Origin: Dactylellina haptotyla | Taxonomy: Eukaryota > Ascomycota > Orbiliomycetes > Orbiliales > Orbiliaceae | Length of the DNA: 64,000 bases | Assembly: GCA_031310005.1 (NCBI GenBank) | Contig: CM062386.1 | Coordinates: 2,666,001-2,730,000 of the forward strand | Reading direction: 5' to 3' | Position numbers and translations under genes: made by a program | Shown here: positions 1 through 9,928 of the stretch, in pieces | Numbering within the stretch: position 1 is the stretch's first letter | Layout of the letters: every line of letters begins with the position of its first letter | Notes under the pieces: generated by a model | What the model was told of the DNA's origin: nothing | Database searches by the model: none | What the model saw: the letters and a program-made list of their open reading frames with translations, nothing else

Positions 1-2468
1 ACCAGACCCCCCATATCCCCAAGAAGGCTGCTCGAAGACGGTCCCCCGGTGCTCGGGGCGGCTGATGCTCCGCCGCTAGAGCCAAACAGATCCAGGATGT
101 TGTTAACAGATGAAGCAGCCGGTTGCGCCTGTGCCTGCTGTGGGGCACCTCCGCTCCCGCTCCCGAATAAGTCGAGAATGTCCGAATGGCCGTTCGCTTG
201 CGACGGTGGTGCGGGGGTCGCCTGAGTATCATCGTTGAACAAGTCCAGCAGATCGTCAGCTCCGGATTTAGCTTTTGGAGGTGGTATTTTGGATTTGCTC
301 TTCTTGCTCCCAGGGCCGGCGTCACTTAGGACTTTGTCATCAGAACGAGCTTCAGGCGGTGGCATCTTCTCGAGAACTCCACGGCGGACGCCGTCATAGC
401 CGAAAAGGTTGCCGTACTCCACGCTTCGTTGCTGTATCTCCACATCCAAACTGTCCGAGCTGGACGTCAAAACCCGCCTCACCCTCTCGATCTGGCTCGC
501 GTCAGTTATTCTGGTGGTGAGTTTCATCAAACTAGTCATGATATATTCGTGGATGACATTGTTGACATATGCAGAATCAAGAATTCCAGTTAGTAAATCG
601 ACGATATCTGATTCCTTAACATCTTGCACCAGCTCCTCCTCCTCGTAGGCTCCGCCTTTCATCAACAGATCTCCGTATTCTCCGATGACCCAGGCCCCCG
701 CCATAGTTAAAGCTTCCTGTGTTATATCTGTTCGGAGAGCGGAGTATAGTTTCTGAACAGAGTAGGTCTGGAGGTCTGGGGCGCTAGTCGCTATTAACCG
801 AATGAAGCTCGAAAGAATCTGTTCCTTGACATAATTTCCCGCCTGTATTTGTAACCATTAGCTTTGTGAACTGCATCAGAAAAGTACTCAAAATTCTCCC
901 TAAATATTACCAATTTAAGAACCCTCAAGACAGTATCAATATGCCAGCGCTTGTTGGGGGCGTACTTGTCCGCCGCCAGGCAGATTTGGGTTGTCATAGC
1001 CGGCTTAAATTCGTTGTTCGCCACCTCGAGGAATGCCAATAGCTCGCGCACAAGTACCCGGATGTTAGTCTCGTTAATCAGTGTGAACGACAGGTCCAGG
1101 GCCCTCCTTCTGATAGAGATATCCGGATCCCTAAGGCAGTCCAAGATGGTATTTCGGTGTCGCTGGACGGCATTCGGCTCAAGATTGACCACTTTTATCA
1201 ACGTATTCAGTGCAACATATCGAATATTGTTATCCTTGTTGCTCAAAAACTTTCCAAGGATGTTGATTCCCAGCACACGCAATCCGCTATCGGCTTCAAT
1301 ATCCAAGATCGTGAGCACAGCTTCGTAGAGGATGGAGTTTCCGACATTTTTCGAAGAATCGGTGTTAGTCGCAACTTGAGCGAGGATGTCGTTGATTTGT
1401 TCTGCAACACCGGAGTCTCCTTTACCCATCACTCGTAATAGCTGGAGAATCTTGACCTGGAGGAACGGGTCAGTGATTCCCGTGACGTCATGCTCCGGAG
1501 CGTAGCCAGCGGTAGTTAGTGCTTTGAGTTGCTTCACCAGCACAGGGGTATACTGTTTGAATTGGTCGACGAGATCGGGGTCGTGGATACAGAGATCGAT
1601 TATCAAGGTCAAACCGCACAGCAGAACGCCATGGTTTCTATCTTGCAAGAGTAGCTTCGTCTTGTCGATAAAGTGTTCCTGTAGATCAGGGACTTTACGG
1701 ATGATACGCATCGCACATAGTGCAGCCTTTTTACGAATATATGGGTTGGCCGTTGACAACAAGCCTTCGATCTCCAGGAACAAGTCCCGTGCCATTTCTG
1801 TCGATGCAATGTTTCCTAATGTGCACAAAGCTAACCCTACGACGTACTGGTTGCTGTGGTTTAGATCGCTAGACAAAGAAAGAAAGAAATAAAAAACCCC
1901 CGGTCAGTTGAAACCCTCTTTTGAACCTTGAATCGAGATATAACCTACTTCTTGAGAGAATTCGTGACCAATGTCAAGACTTCCTGGTTTTCATCCAACA
2001 ATAGCATGGTGCCCAAATAACCTAGTCGTTTATCCGCGAAACGAGGTGAAGCCAAGAGCTTGAGACATTCAATCTGGCCGAAGTGCGTCCTTTCTCCAAG
2101 GGTGAAGAGATATAGAAGCTTTGCAACATTATTGCGTCTGTGGGATTGTTGGGAAGCTAGATATCAGCAATGACGAGCGAACAGAATGGCGCTGAAAAGA
2201 AGGGGCGGGCAATATCGGAGATGAAGGTCAATACCGGATCGAGGAATCGGCTGACTCCTCTCGAAACGAAGCTCGTATCGCCGCACTTTCCTTCTGAATG
2301 ACAGCTCTCTCATCGGCGATGGTCTTTGAGGCGCGAACGGCTCTTATGAATTGCTTCACTGTAGACGTGGAAATATCGAAAGGCGTCGTCAGTTACGGTG
2401 GGGCTTTTCGGTAGGCGGGGGGGGTACTGATGCCACCTACGTGAACTCTGGGAAAAGTTGAACGCCAT
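1..2468 (-). CDS. apl4: AP-1 complex subunit gamma (gamma-adaptin), 3' end cut by window edge
   Basis: Large subunit of the AP-1 clathrin adaptor, which sorts cargo between the trans-Golgi network and endosomes. I read five exons on the minus strand: 2441-2468, 2235-2358, 1949-2137, 911-1868 and 842 running off base 1; introns are 82, 97, 80 and 68 bases with GT/AG ends. About 713 residues are visible. Residues ~10-575 form the adaptin N-terminal helical solenoid, starting with the conserved stretch [19 protein letters not shown] and including [18 protein letters not shown] and FSQ-leading N-terminus MAFNFSQSS. After it comes a Gly/Ser/Ala/Pro-rich hinge with three related motifs (DLLDLF, DILDLF, NILDLF). 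The C-terminal ear lies outside the window. The start is fixed by a 28-base first exon that joins in frame to the conserved LKQF. Identification is firm from family-wide conservation; hinge function in clathrin binding is family knowledge. Confidence 0.95.
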
Positions 2469-3464
2469 TCTGCCAATATCCACGGGAGCGCCGGCGGCTG
2501 TAAACACGCTATTTCTATCTCAGTCGTTATCGGTGATGAAGACCGAAATGCTTGGGTGGGCTTGATCGTTTCTGGTACAGTGAGCGAGGGGAGCAAGTCT
2601 TCCTGTTCACCACCTCCCTCCTGTCGACGGGTGTGATCCGCGTATTCAAGTCGGAGTGGACACCCGCTCCGTAGGTGGATGGCGAGCTCGGAGTGGCTAC
2701 TTGGATTCGTTCAGCGGTGGCGGTTCGAGGGAACGGGGTAGTTGGTGAAGTGTGAGCTCTGGCGAGGCCCTGCAGTGGGGTAGTGGGAGGACACGATGCA
2801 GAGATTGAGGCGGGTATGCGTTCTTGTCTCCGGGCCAGTCAGTCTGTTCGTCTGCGGGAGCGGTCGTCGTGGGAGCTTGCAACGTTCTTCCAAATTGGGG
2901 TTTCAGCTCCACCAACACAACATCGTCTCGAGTATCAATATCGTAAGAACCATTCCTTTCACGGGCTATATAAAGTACGAACGAATCGATCAAATGCATA
3001 TATGCATGCATGCGTGTGTATGCATTCTTGTGGGGTTTGTATTTGGATACAATCTCCAATTTGATTCCACCTCCCAGCCAATCCTCCGACGACTGTGTGC
3101 TTACTTGCAAATTGTACTTTGGCACACCGGCATATAACTACTTAGCTTGTAGCTATTTTGAAACAAAAAGATCCAGGAAACGCTATGACGAAACGCCTAT
3201 TCTTAAAAGCAATCGAGATAGAAAATAGAAGAAAAGAAGAAGAAAAAGCCAACTTCGTCCCTCCCGCATTCCAAAGAGATAAATAAATAATAATAATAAT
3301 AATAATAATGTTCAAAAAAAAAAAAAAAAAGGGGGTTCAAAATTTTAGTCTTTCGTAAAAAAAAAAAAAAGGATCTCCCCGAATTCCCGAGAGCTTCGCC
3401 TCTACCCACATTCACACCCATTGTCGTCTTGTTTTCGGGATTTATCCACCTCGTGTATCAAGTT
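2469..3464. other. Intergenic: apl4 upstream region and grrA 3' flank
   Basis: About 1 kb between the apl4 start and the grrA stop, both genes on the minus strand. Frames of up to 142 codons exist on the minus strand but show no recognisable family and no coding-like composition. The part near 3281-3371 carries an AAT repeat and two long A-runs, which read as T-rich 3' flank of grrA. I see no RNA gene. Confidence 0.6.
3281..3371. repeat. AAT microsatellite followed by two poly-A runs
   Basis: Bases 3281-3309 are an ATAA/AAT array. They are followed by an A-run of about 17 at 3314-3330 and a second A-run at 3358-3371, separated by unique sequence. The tract lies 3' of grrA, whose transcript would read it as poly-U, and is probably neutral slippage sequence. 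Confidence 0.85.
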
Positions 3465-5423
3465 TTATTCTTCTTGGATCTCCTCCTCCTCGTCTTCCTC
3501 GTCTTCTTCATCCACGAGGCCAGTTTCGGGTTCATCCGCGTCATCGTAATAAGCTTGGTCTGGGGCGAGGTTGCCGTTGGTGTTCGATAAATGGTTCAAG
3601 TGGTTTCTGAGCTTGGCAACACCTGGCCCGCTAAAGACGCAAAAAACAGCCCGTTGATGTTCATTAAACTCTGTGACAACGGCCATGTTAGACAACCCCC
3701 CCCTCAGTTTACAGTGCGGATGTTTGGAAAGTTAGATGGGAGGACAAACCAGTAGGCGGAGGTCGACAGAATCGGGTTAGATCTTTTCGGAGAAAGCAAA
3801 CGACCCCCGTCAGACTCAAATGAGTGAGCTTCGTGCATGAGTTGATCAATTGGTGAATTCCCTAGAGATAATTTTTGTTAGACATATACATTTGTGTATA
3901 AAAAACTCCTAGAGTCTAAGAGACGGGGTTATACGAACATCGACGGTGAGGTTTGTACAATACGACAGGTGGACACGCTCGAGAGCGCAAGGGTGCGATC
4001 TAGTCGAAGTGACAAGCGCCATCAAGGACCGATCTGTAATGTTGCTGCACTTGACCAGACCGATCCGCCTAAGCTTCGGTAAAGATGCGAGCTGGATGAT
4101 ACTCCGGTCTGTTAAGCGTTGGCAACAGGCGAGGTCAATATATCTTATTCTATTGCACGCGCGAATCAGGTTAATTATGGCCTGGTCCGTCAATTGAGTG
4201 CAATGTCCCAAATGTAGGTAGTGTAGATTTTTTGTTAGCTTCGTGATGGCTTGGACTGCTCGATCGGTGATGAGCCGGCATTTTGCTAAGACAAGGTTTC
4301 GTAGCCGAGGCGCGATCTCCACGATGTGTTCCACGCTATCGTCGGTCAGCTTGTCACAATTTGTCAGATCGAGTATCCGTAAGCTTTCGTATGGCCGTTG
4401 GGGGATGCCGGTAAATGCGGTATCCGTCAGGAGATCACAGTGTCCCAAGCGGAGTTCGCGCAAGTGTGAGAGCTTCCAAAATATGTCGAGGACCGCTTGA
4501 TTTGTAATCTTGTTGACCTTGTGGAGGTCGAGTTCGAGGAGGTTCGGGCAGTACTTGGTGAAGGCCATCACACTTTCGTTTGTGACCTGATCGCATTCGT
4601 TCAATTTAAGCTAAGGTTGTATAAAACGGTTAGTGAAATCGATTTTGACGGTGTTCAGGTAGATTGTTGATGTACGAACCCGTTTGAGGTGAGTACAATG
4701 CGCCGCAACCGCAACCATTGAAGCGTCTGTAGTCTTCTTGCATCCGGTGATATTAAGTCCCTGAAGCTTCTTGCAGTTCCTGGCGATGACGTTCATGGAG
4801 AGGTCGGTTACGTCGACAAGACCTGATAAGTCAAGGGCCAACAACTTTGGATTGTTTTCGAGAACCGGCATGATACTCGTGTCGGTGACATGGCAGCAGT
4901 TTGTGAGGGTCAATCTCTCGAGTCTGTTGCAGGCAGAGAGGGCGAGGACGGTCCCGTCGTTGAGAGTTTCGACTAATGTGGTGAGATTTAGTCGTTTGAT
5001 GAGAGAGGCGTAGGGAAAACTGGGGTGGCCCATTTGAATCGTTCTCGCCAGGCTCTCCAGACTCTTAAACTTGGAGATATAGGGCCGTATCCAGAGCAAT
5101 TCGACGGCGCATCTGGCCCACGACTTGCAGACGAAGACGCAAGACTGGAGGTCCTGGGGCGAGGCGAGACGACCGAATATGGCGAAGAGGAGTTCGGGGG
5201 GCAAATAGGCGGTTCTGGATACTTTCATATCTTCGAATTGTTTCAGCTCCTCGTCCTCGGTATCTTTGCCGTCGTCGACGATAGAGGTGGAGCTGTCATT
5301 GGCGGACTGCTGGAAGAAATCGTTCTCGAGTTCGTCTTGGACGTTCCGTTCAGGGCTCCCGGTGCTACTCGAGTAGTCGTAACGGCTCTGATCCCGCGCA
5401 GGTAGTGTTCTCGGTGAAGCCAT
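3465..5423 (-). CDS. grrA: SCF ubiquitin ligase F-box/LRR subunit GrrA (Grr1 family)
   Basis: Substrate-recognition subunit of an SCF E3 ubiquitin ligase. Four exons: 4680-5423, 3939-4610, 3750-3861 and 3465-3670; introns 69, 77 and 79 bases; 577 residues. An acidic, Ser-rich leader (1-70) precedes the F-box at ~73-115 (YLPPELLFAIFGRL...). Leucine-rich repeats of the cysteine-containing type (for example LTNCCHVTDTSI, LGHCTQLTDQAI, LSYCTNLTVDGI) fill ~150-500. The tail contains EFNEHQRAVFCVFSGPGV, a signature shared by fungal GrrA/Pof2 proteins, then a run of Asp/Glu. The third and fourth exons look like stand-alone small frames until spliced; joining them restores the conserved LRR end. In Aspergillus nidulans GrrA is needed for ascospore maturation, and in yeast Grr1 links nutrient state to cell-cycle and glucose signalling; which role holds here is inference. 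Confidence 0.93.
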
Positions 5424-6834
5424 GGTGGGGGGGAAGGGTGGAGGGGGGGAGAGGGGGAGAATTGGTGGCTGGTGGCTGTTGAAGCCTTAGCAAGCCGAAG
5501 GGTCGTGAAATTGTGGTTCCCCAAGAACAAAGAAAATGTCGAGTGTTCTCAACAGGATGAATAAATCTAAAATGAAGTGTAAAAGAAAAGAAGAGGGAGG
5601 AGGATGGGAAAAGAAGAAAAAGAAAAGAAAAACCAATCCGAGCGGGCGAGGGGAGGGAAAGAGCCGTAAAGAGATGAAAAGCTTTAGGATGGAGGTATAT
5701 TCGAGAAGTGAAGGATCTGTGCGCCTGAGGGGGGGCGGTTGTCGACAAGCGAAGGAAGCGGGAAGCGTGGCTGTGGTACGGATTGCGGTGGACGTTTGTT
5801 GGCGGTTTGTTGGTATTCGTGGTAATCTGGTGGAGGAGGCTCGGCAATTCTCGATTTGGGGGAGCAGGAGGGGCGACAGTGGCTGGCCGGAGCGGGAAGC
5901 AGAGCGAATATGAGACAGACGGAGAGGGAAGGCGGGTTCTGAGGCAGGCCGGGTCGACGGGTGCTCCGCGGACGAGGGCGACGATGGCGATGACGAGAAG
6001 GACGAGAGAGGAAGAAGAGGAAGAAGAAGAAGAAGAAGCGGGCGAGGGCGAGAGAGAAGGAGCGAGAGGAAGAGGCCGAGTTTTTGGGCGGGGCGGCCTC
6101 CGAGCTTGTTGTTGCGGTTGCTGCGGCGGCGGCGGTTGCTGTTTGTGAGGTAAGCAGCACCCGCCGGACACACGAATATCTACAAAATATACAAAATATA
6201 TTGTTATATGCACACACGACACCCGGATGATGATTACAAACACGCCTACGCACACGCGCTCTCGCCCTGTCTCTCTCTCTCTCACGGCTGGAAGGCGGCT
6301 ACGGGGATCGAGGAGGAAGGGCCTGACGAGTACGACGTTCCCATTGACCGATGATGCTACGGATAGAGGCACAACAGGCTGCAGCAGCAGTAACAGCAAA
6401 AACACATGGAAAAGAGCGAGAACAGACGTCGACAAAAAAAAAGAAAAGAAAAAAGAGAAAAGGAAGACAGTTCAGCTTTTCGGGTCAAATAATAACAAGA
6501 ATAGAGAAAGGAGATACAACGTGACAGGGTGGGTTGGAGCATACACATATCCGACTGATCTAGGACCTTGGGAACAATCGAGGGATTAGAGGTTTGGAAT
6601 CCGTGCAATAACGGGCAGCCAGGTACGAAATAATAAAAAGAGGGAAAGAGAAGGTAGTGGCAGACCGGGAAATTTCAAGAGAAAAAAAAACATCCCGGAA
6701 ATCCTGTTTGACAGAGAGGCCGATATATAGGCCTCGGATGTAGCATAAATTTTTTCTTAGAAGAAAAAAAAAGAGAAGATATAAAATGGACTAGTAAACT
6801 ACGACCATTCTTTCGATTTCCCAGTTCATGGAAT
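5424..6834. other. Intergenic: grrA leader/promoter region and stm1 3' flank
   Basis: Bases 5424-6150 are strongly pyrimidine-rich on the minus strand, the sense strand of grrA, as often seen around filamentous-fungal transcription starts. Long frames of up to 356 codons here are low-complexity Pro/Ser/Arg/Leu products of this bias, and one overlaps the grrA start. A GAA/GAG array lies at 6008-6040. Bases 6150-6834 are the 3' flank of stm1. No gene is supported. Confidence 0.6.
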
Positions 6835-8530
6835 TTATTTGGAGCCCAAGGTTGGAAAAGCGGACTCGTCAGACACATTGAGGTTACCTCCTCGGCCGCC
6901 TCGGCTGCCACGGTACTCTCCTCTGCCACTGCCGCCACGAGGTGGGCGGTCTCCGCGAGCGCCTCCACGACCTCCTCTGTTACCGCCTCGGTCCGCGCTG
7001 CTTCGTCGGAAGCCGTGGTCGATATCAACAACCTGCTTCTCCTTGCGAGACTTAAGGTTCTTCTGCTTCGATTTCCCCCCGATGAAGTATTCCTCATCCT
7101 CCTCCTTGACCAATTCCTTAGCCGTAGCCCACTTCTTGTTCTCGCGGGCACCTTCGTTGGCGCGACGAGCTTCTGGGAGCTCTTCAACCGGAGCACGGGA
7201 CTCAATCTCAGCGCGGTATTGAGCGAAAGACTTTGTCTTGTCCTCCTCTGTCTCGGGGACCGGCTCCTCGTTGCCCTCCTGGGTTTCACCCTCAGTGGTA
7301 ACGGCAGCGGCGGCATTTTCATCAGTAGCCTCGGCCTGTGCAATATTTTGACCGGCCTGCTCGTCGTTCCACTCGCTGTTTCCCTTATTGCTACCCCAGC
7401 CTTGGGAGACTTGCTTGTCGGTGTCACTAAATTTTGGAGAGAAAAAACATCCAACCGTAAGCTCACTATTCTAGAGAAAGAGATATATATAAAGAGTATA
7501 ACTCACACTCTGTCGGTGGCGCTGTGACGATCGAATTGGCGTCCTCTGCCACGACCGCTGCCACCACGACCACGCGGGGCACGGTCTCCACGGGTGAAGG
7601 CACCGGATTCATCAGTAGGCCTCGAGCGGTTGTTTTCGCGGCCAGCACCTCGATCCCGGAAAGCTACATCAAAAAGTCAACAACCAAATATTCATTGTAC
7701 CAGGGAGAAAAAAGACTCAGAGAAAAAGACTCCCGACCAGTCCAGTCAATCGAGCTTTGCAAACAGGAGTATGATGAATTACGGAAGGACCACAATTGAG
7801 CGAGGTATCGGGGTGTGATGGGGAGTGGGGTTACAAACCGGCATCGTTTCCTTCACCGCGGGGACGTCGACCGGCGCCACGGCTGCTGTCGACGGGAGCA
7901 GCAGTCTTGGTTGGCAGGGCATCAGCCTTCTTAGAAGTTGTGGTCTTCTTCACGATCTCCTTCATTGGGGCCTTGGGGGTCTCATCTTCATCGACGATAT
8001 CGTTCCCTACATTGTTCCAACAAATTCAAGAAAGATCGAGGTTAGGTCACAACTTGATCTCATATTTTTTGATGATTTTGATAATATATCTTTTCCTTTG
8101 AAATATATATAATGTATTTTGAAGGGCATATGATAGATTAGAAAGGGCTGTGTACCAAGGAGATCGAACATGTTCTAATTTGTCACGAGCATTCATGTCA
8201 GCTATTATGTCTTCTTTTTGGTCTCTTGAATATAAATTTTCAAACATCTCCGATGGGCAATTTCGAACCGAAGCCTAAAGGAAATCCCCGATAGGTTGCC
8301 AGCTTCTAGCTCTTTGAAATGACGGTTTCTTTAAAAAGGCATTCTTTCTCTCCCAGATTTCTCTCGGATATCCCGCTCTTAGAATTTTTTTTTTTTTCGA
8401 TTTTCTTTCCTTTCCCTCCACATTTTTTTTTTTGGTTCTGCCGGATCGAAAAAAAAAAAAAAAAACTCGCACACAAACTAGGGCTTAAACCAGGCTTCGG
8501 CAGACTTACTTTGGAGGCGACGGTTGTCAT
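6835..8530 (-). CDS. stm1: Stm1/HABP4 (SERBP1)-like ribosome-associated RNA-binding protein
   Basis: Member of the Stm1/Oga1-SERBP1 family, proteins that bind the ribosome and occupy the mRNA channel of resting 80S particles. Five exons: 8510-8530, 8156-8174, 7839-8006, 7507-7663 and 6835-7426; introns 335, 149, 175 and 80 bases; 318 residues. The N-terminus reads MTTVASKNMFDLLGNDIVDED, matching the FDLLGND motif of the Stm1 N-terminal domain. The middle is rich in Arg, Gly and charged residues (GRRPRGEGNDAAFRDRGAGR). At ~155-230 lies the HABP4/PAI-RBP1 region with a KSFAQYRAEIESR-type helix and EARRANEG. The C-terminus has RGG/RG repeats (~265-305) and ends AFPTLGSK. The last exon junction uses the GTGAGT donor at 7506; the alternative two bases earlier would create a stop. 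Two very small leading exons and a long first intron are unusual for the window. Confidence 0.9.
8175..8509 (-). other. Long first intron of stm1 with T/A inverted repeat
   Basis: A 335-base intron lies between the 21-base first exon and the 19-base second exon. It contains a perfect 16-base inverted repeat: thirteen T plus CGA at 8385-8400 against TCG plus A-run starting 8446-8465, with a 45-base loop. The same pairing can form in the pre-mRNA. Most introns in this window are 50-110 bases, so this one stands out. Regulation through intron 1 is a hypothesis only. Confidence 0.75.
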
Positions 8531-9928
8531 TGTGAATGATTGCTGCTCACGCTGTGGTGAGACTTTGAAACCTTAGATACCGCAAAATAATAAGAAAAGA
8601 GGGGAGCTGTCGACAGGACGAAGAGTCAGTCGAGCTAACGGTGGATTAGTAGGGTGGTGATGTGGAGGTTGGCAGATGGAATGCGAATGTGGGTGGGATT
8701 TTTGGAAATGATGTGTGTGTTTGTCGGTGTTTGTGTGTGTGTGTCGAAAGCCCACACAGGCTAATGTCCAATGCGGCAACACAAAAAAAAAAGCTGGTGT
8801 CCTAGAAAACAACGTCCCGTCAACACTCTTTCTTCGTCTCACTGACTAACTGATGCTGGTGGCACGTTCCCTCAATTTCTCTACCCCGGTTGAGGAAGGG
8901 GCGCAGAAGAATGCCAATAGGGCCCTTGTCCAGTATAGCTGGGGCCGCCGGGGCTGGTATTTCTCGGCTCTTGCTGTTCAGCTTCCGTTCGTAAATGCGA
9001 AACCCCTCAGATACGTATCGAGATTGAAAATGCACTTCCGTTTGGGCGTATTGATTATATTATAAGATTGTTACGACCGATATATTAACATCAAATCTAA
9101 ACTGCAACACCGGGAGAACACCACGAGGAAAGAACAAGATGCGTGGACACGGTTCTATAAATGTATGATACACATTTCGGATCTATATATATCTCCTCCC
9201 CACACATCCGCTCCAAGAGATCAAAGCTATTCAATTGTAAATAATTCTAAGGGCTCTTAGAAATGCCAAGAGAAGAGAACAAGAAGAAAAGAAAGACGGG
9301 CACGTTTTTTTTCTTTTTGCTTCAAAAAAAAAACGGCACCTTTTCAATGCAAAATGGTGGTAGGTACGAGTGGCATCTGGTAGGCATGCAAAAGAAACCC
9401 GTAAACAAACCGCCAATGTCGGACAGGTTAGAATGTTAAAGGCTGACTGATACTCGACCAATGAAAGCCCCACCATAAAATATTTATAAAAAGAAATCGG
9501 CCTATTAAAAAAAATCTTCTGAAGAATTGAGAGCTAAACTAAGACGAGTAGCAAATCAAATGCAATGGCAAAGGAAAAACGTAAAGGGGTGATGGGCCGA
9601 AGGTATGACCTTCGAAGACCTCTCAACCAACAAAAATGATATAAATAAATACCCCTTGATCCCAGGAACCCGCTGTGTTTTAAAATGAAGACAAGAAACG
9701 ACAAACGTCAAAAAAAAAAACGAAGGGCAGAAAAACATAGGGCAAATCACCGGTATTTTGCAATACCGCTCAAGCTGGAAGCAACAACGAGCTATGTGGG
9801 AGCTCTCGGGAGCTTCGAGAAGCATGTGCAAGCAGTGATGGAATAGGCCGTGTCGTCGTGAAGTATCTGAAGTGGTGTTTAAGAACTGGACAAAATCGTG
9901 GTTATTAGATGTGTCGTGCGAATCCCGT
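8531..9928. other. Intergenic: stm1 promoter side and pal1 3' flank
   Basis: 1.4 kb without a supportable gene. It holds a short GT-rich stretch near 8715-8745, A-runs at 8781-8791, 9303-9330 and 9710-9720, and AT-rich sequence around 9060-9200. Frames of up to 91 codons show no family features. Confidence 0.6.

Noticed and set aside
3465-3695. Separate 76-residue acidic small protein
   Set aside because: Its core matches the C-terminal signature of GrrA and splices in frame to the LRR exons, so it is the last exon of grrA.
5365-6435. 356-codon minus-strand frame overlapping the grrA start
   Set aside because: Low-complexity Ser/Pro/Arg/Leu sequence produced by a pyrimidine-rich tract; several other long frames exist in the same stretch and none resembles a family. 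Best read as grrA leader and promoter DNA.
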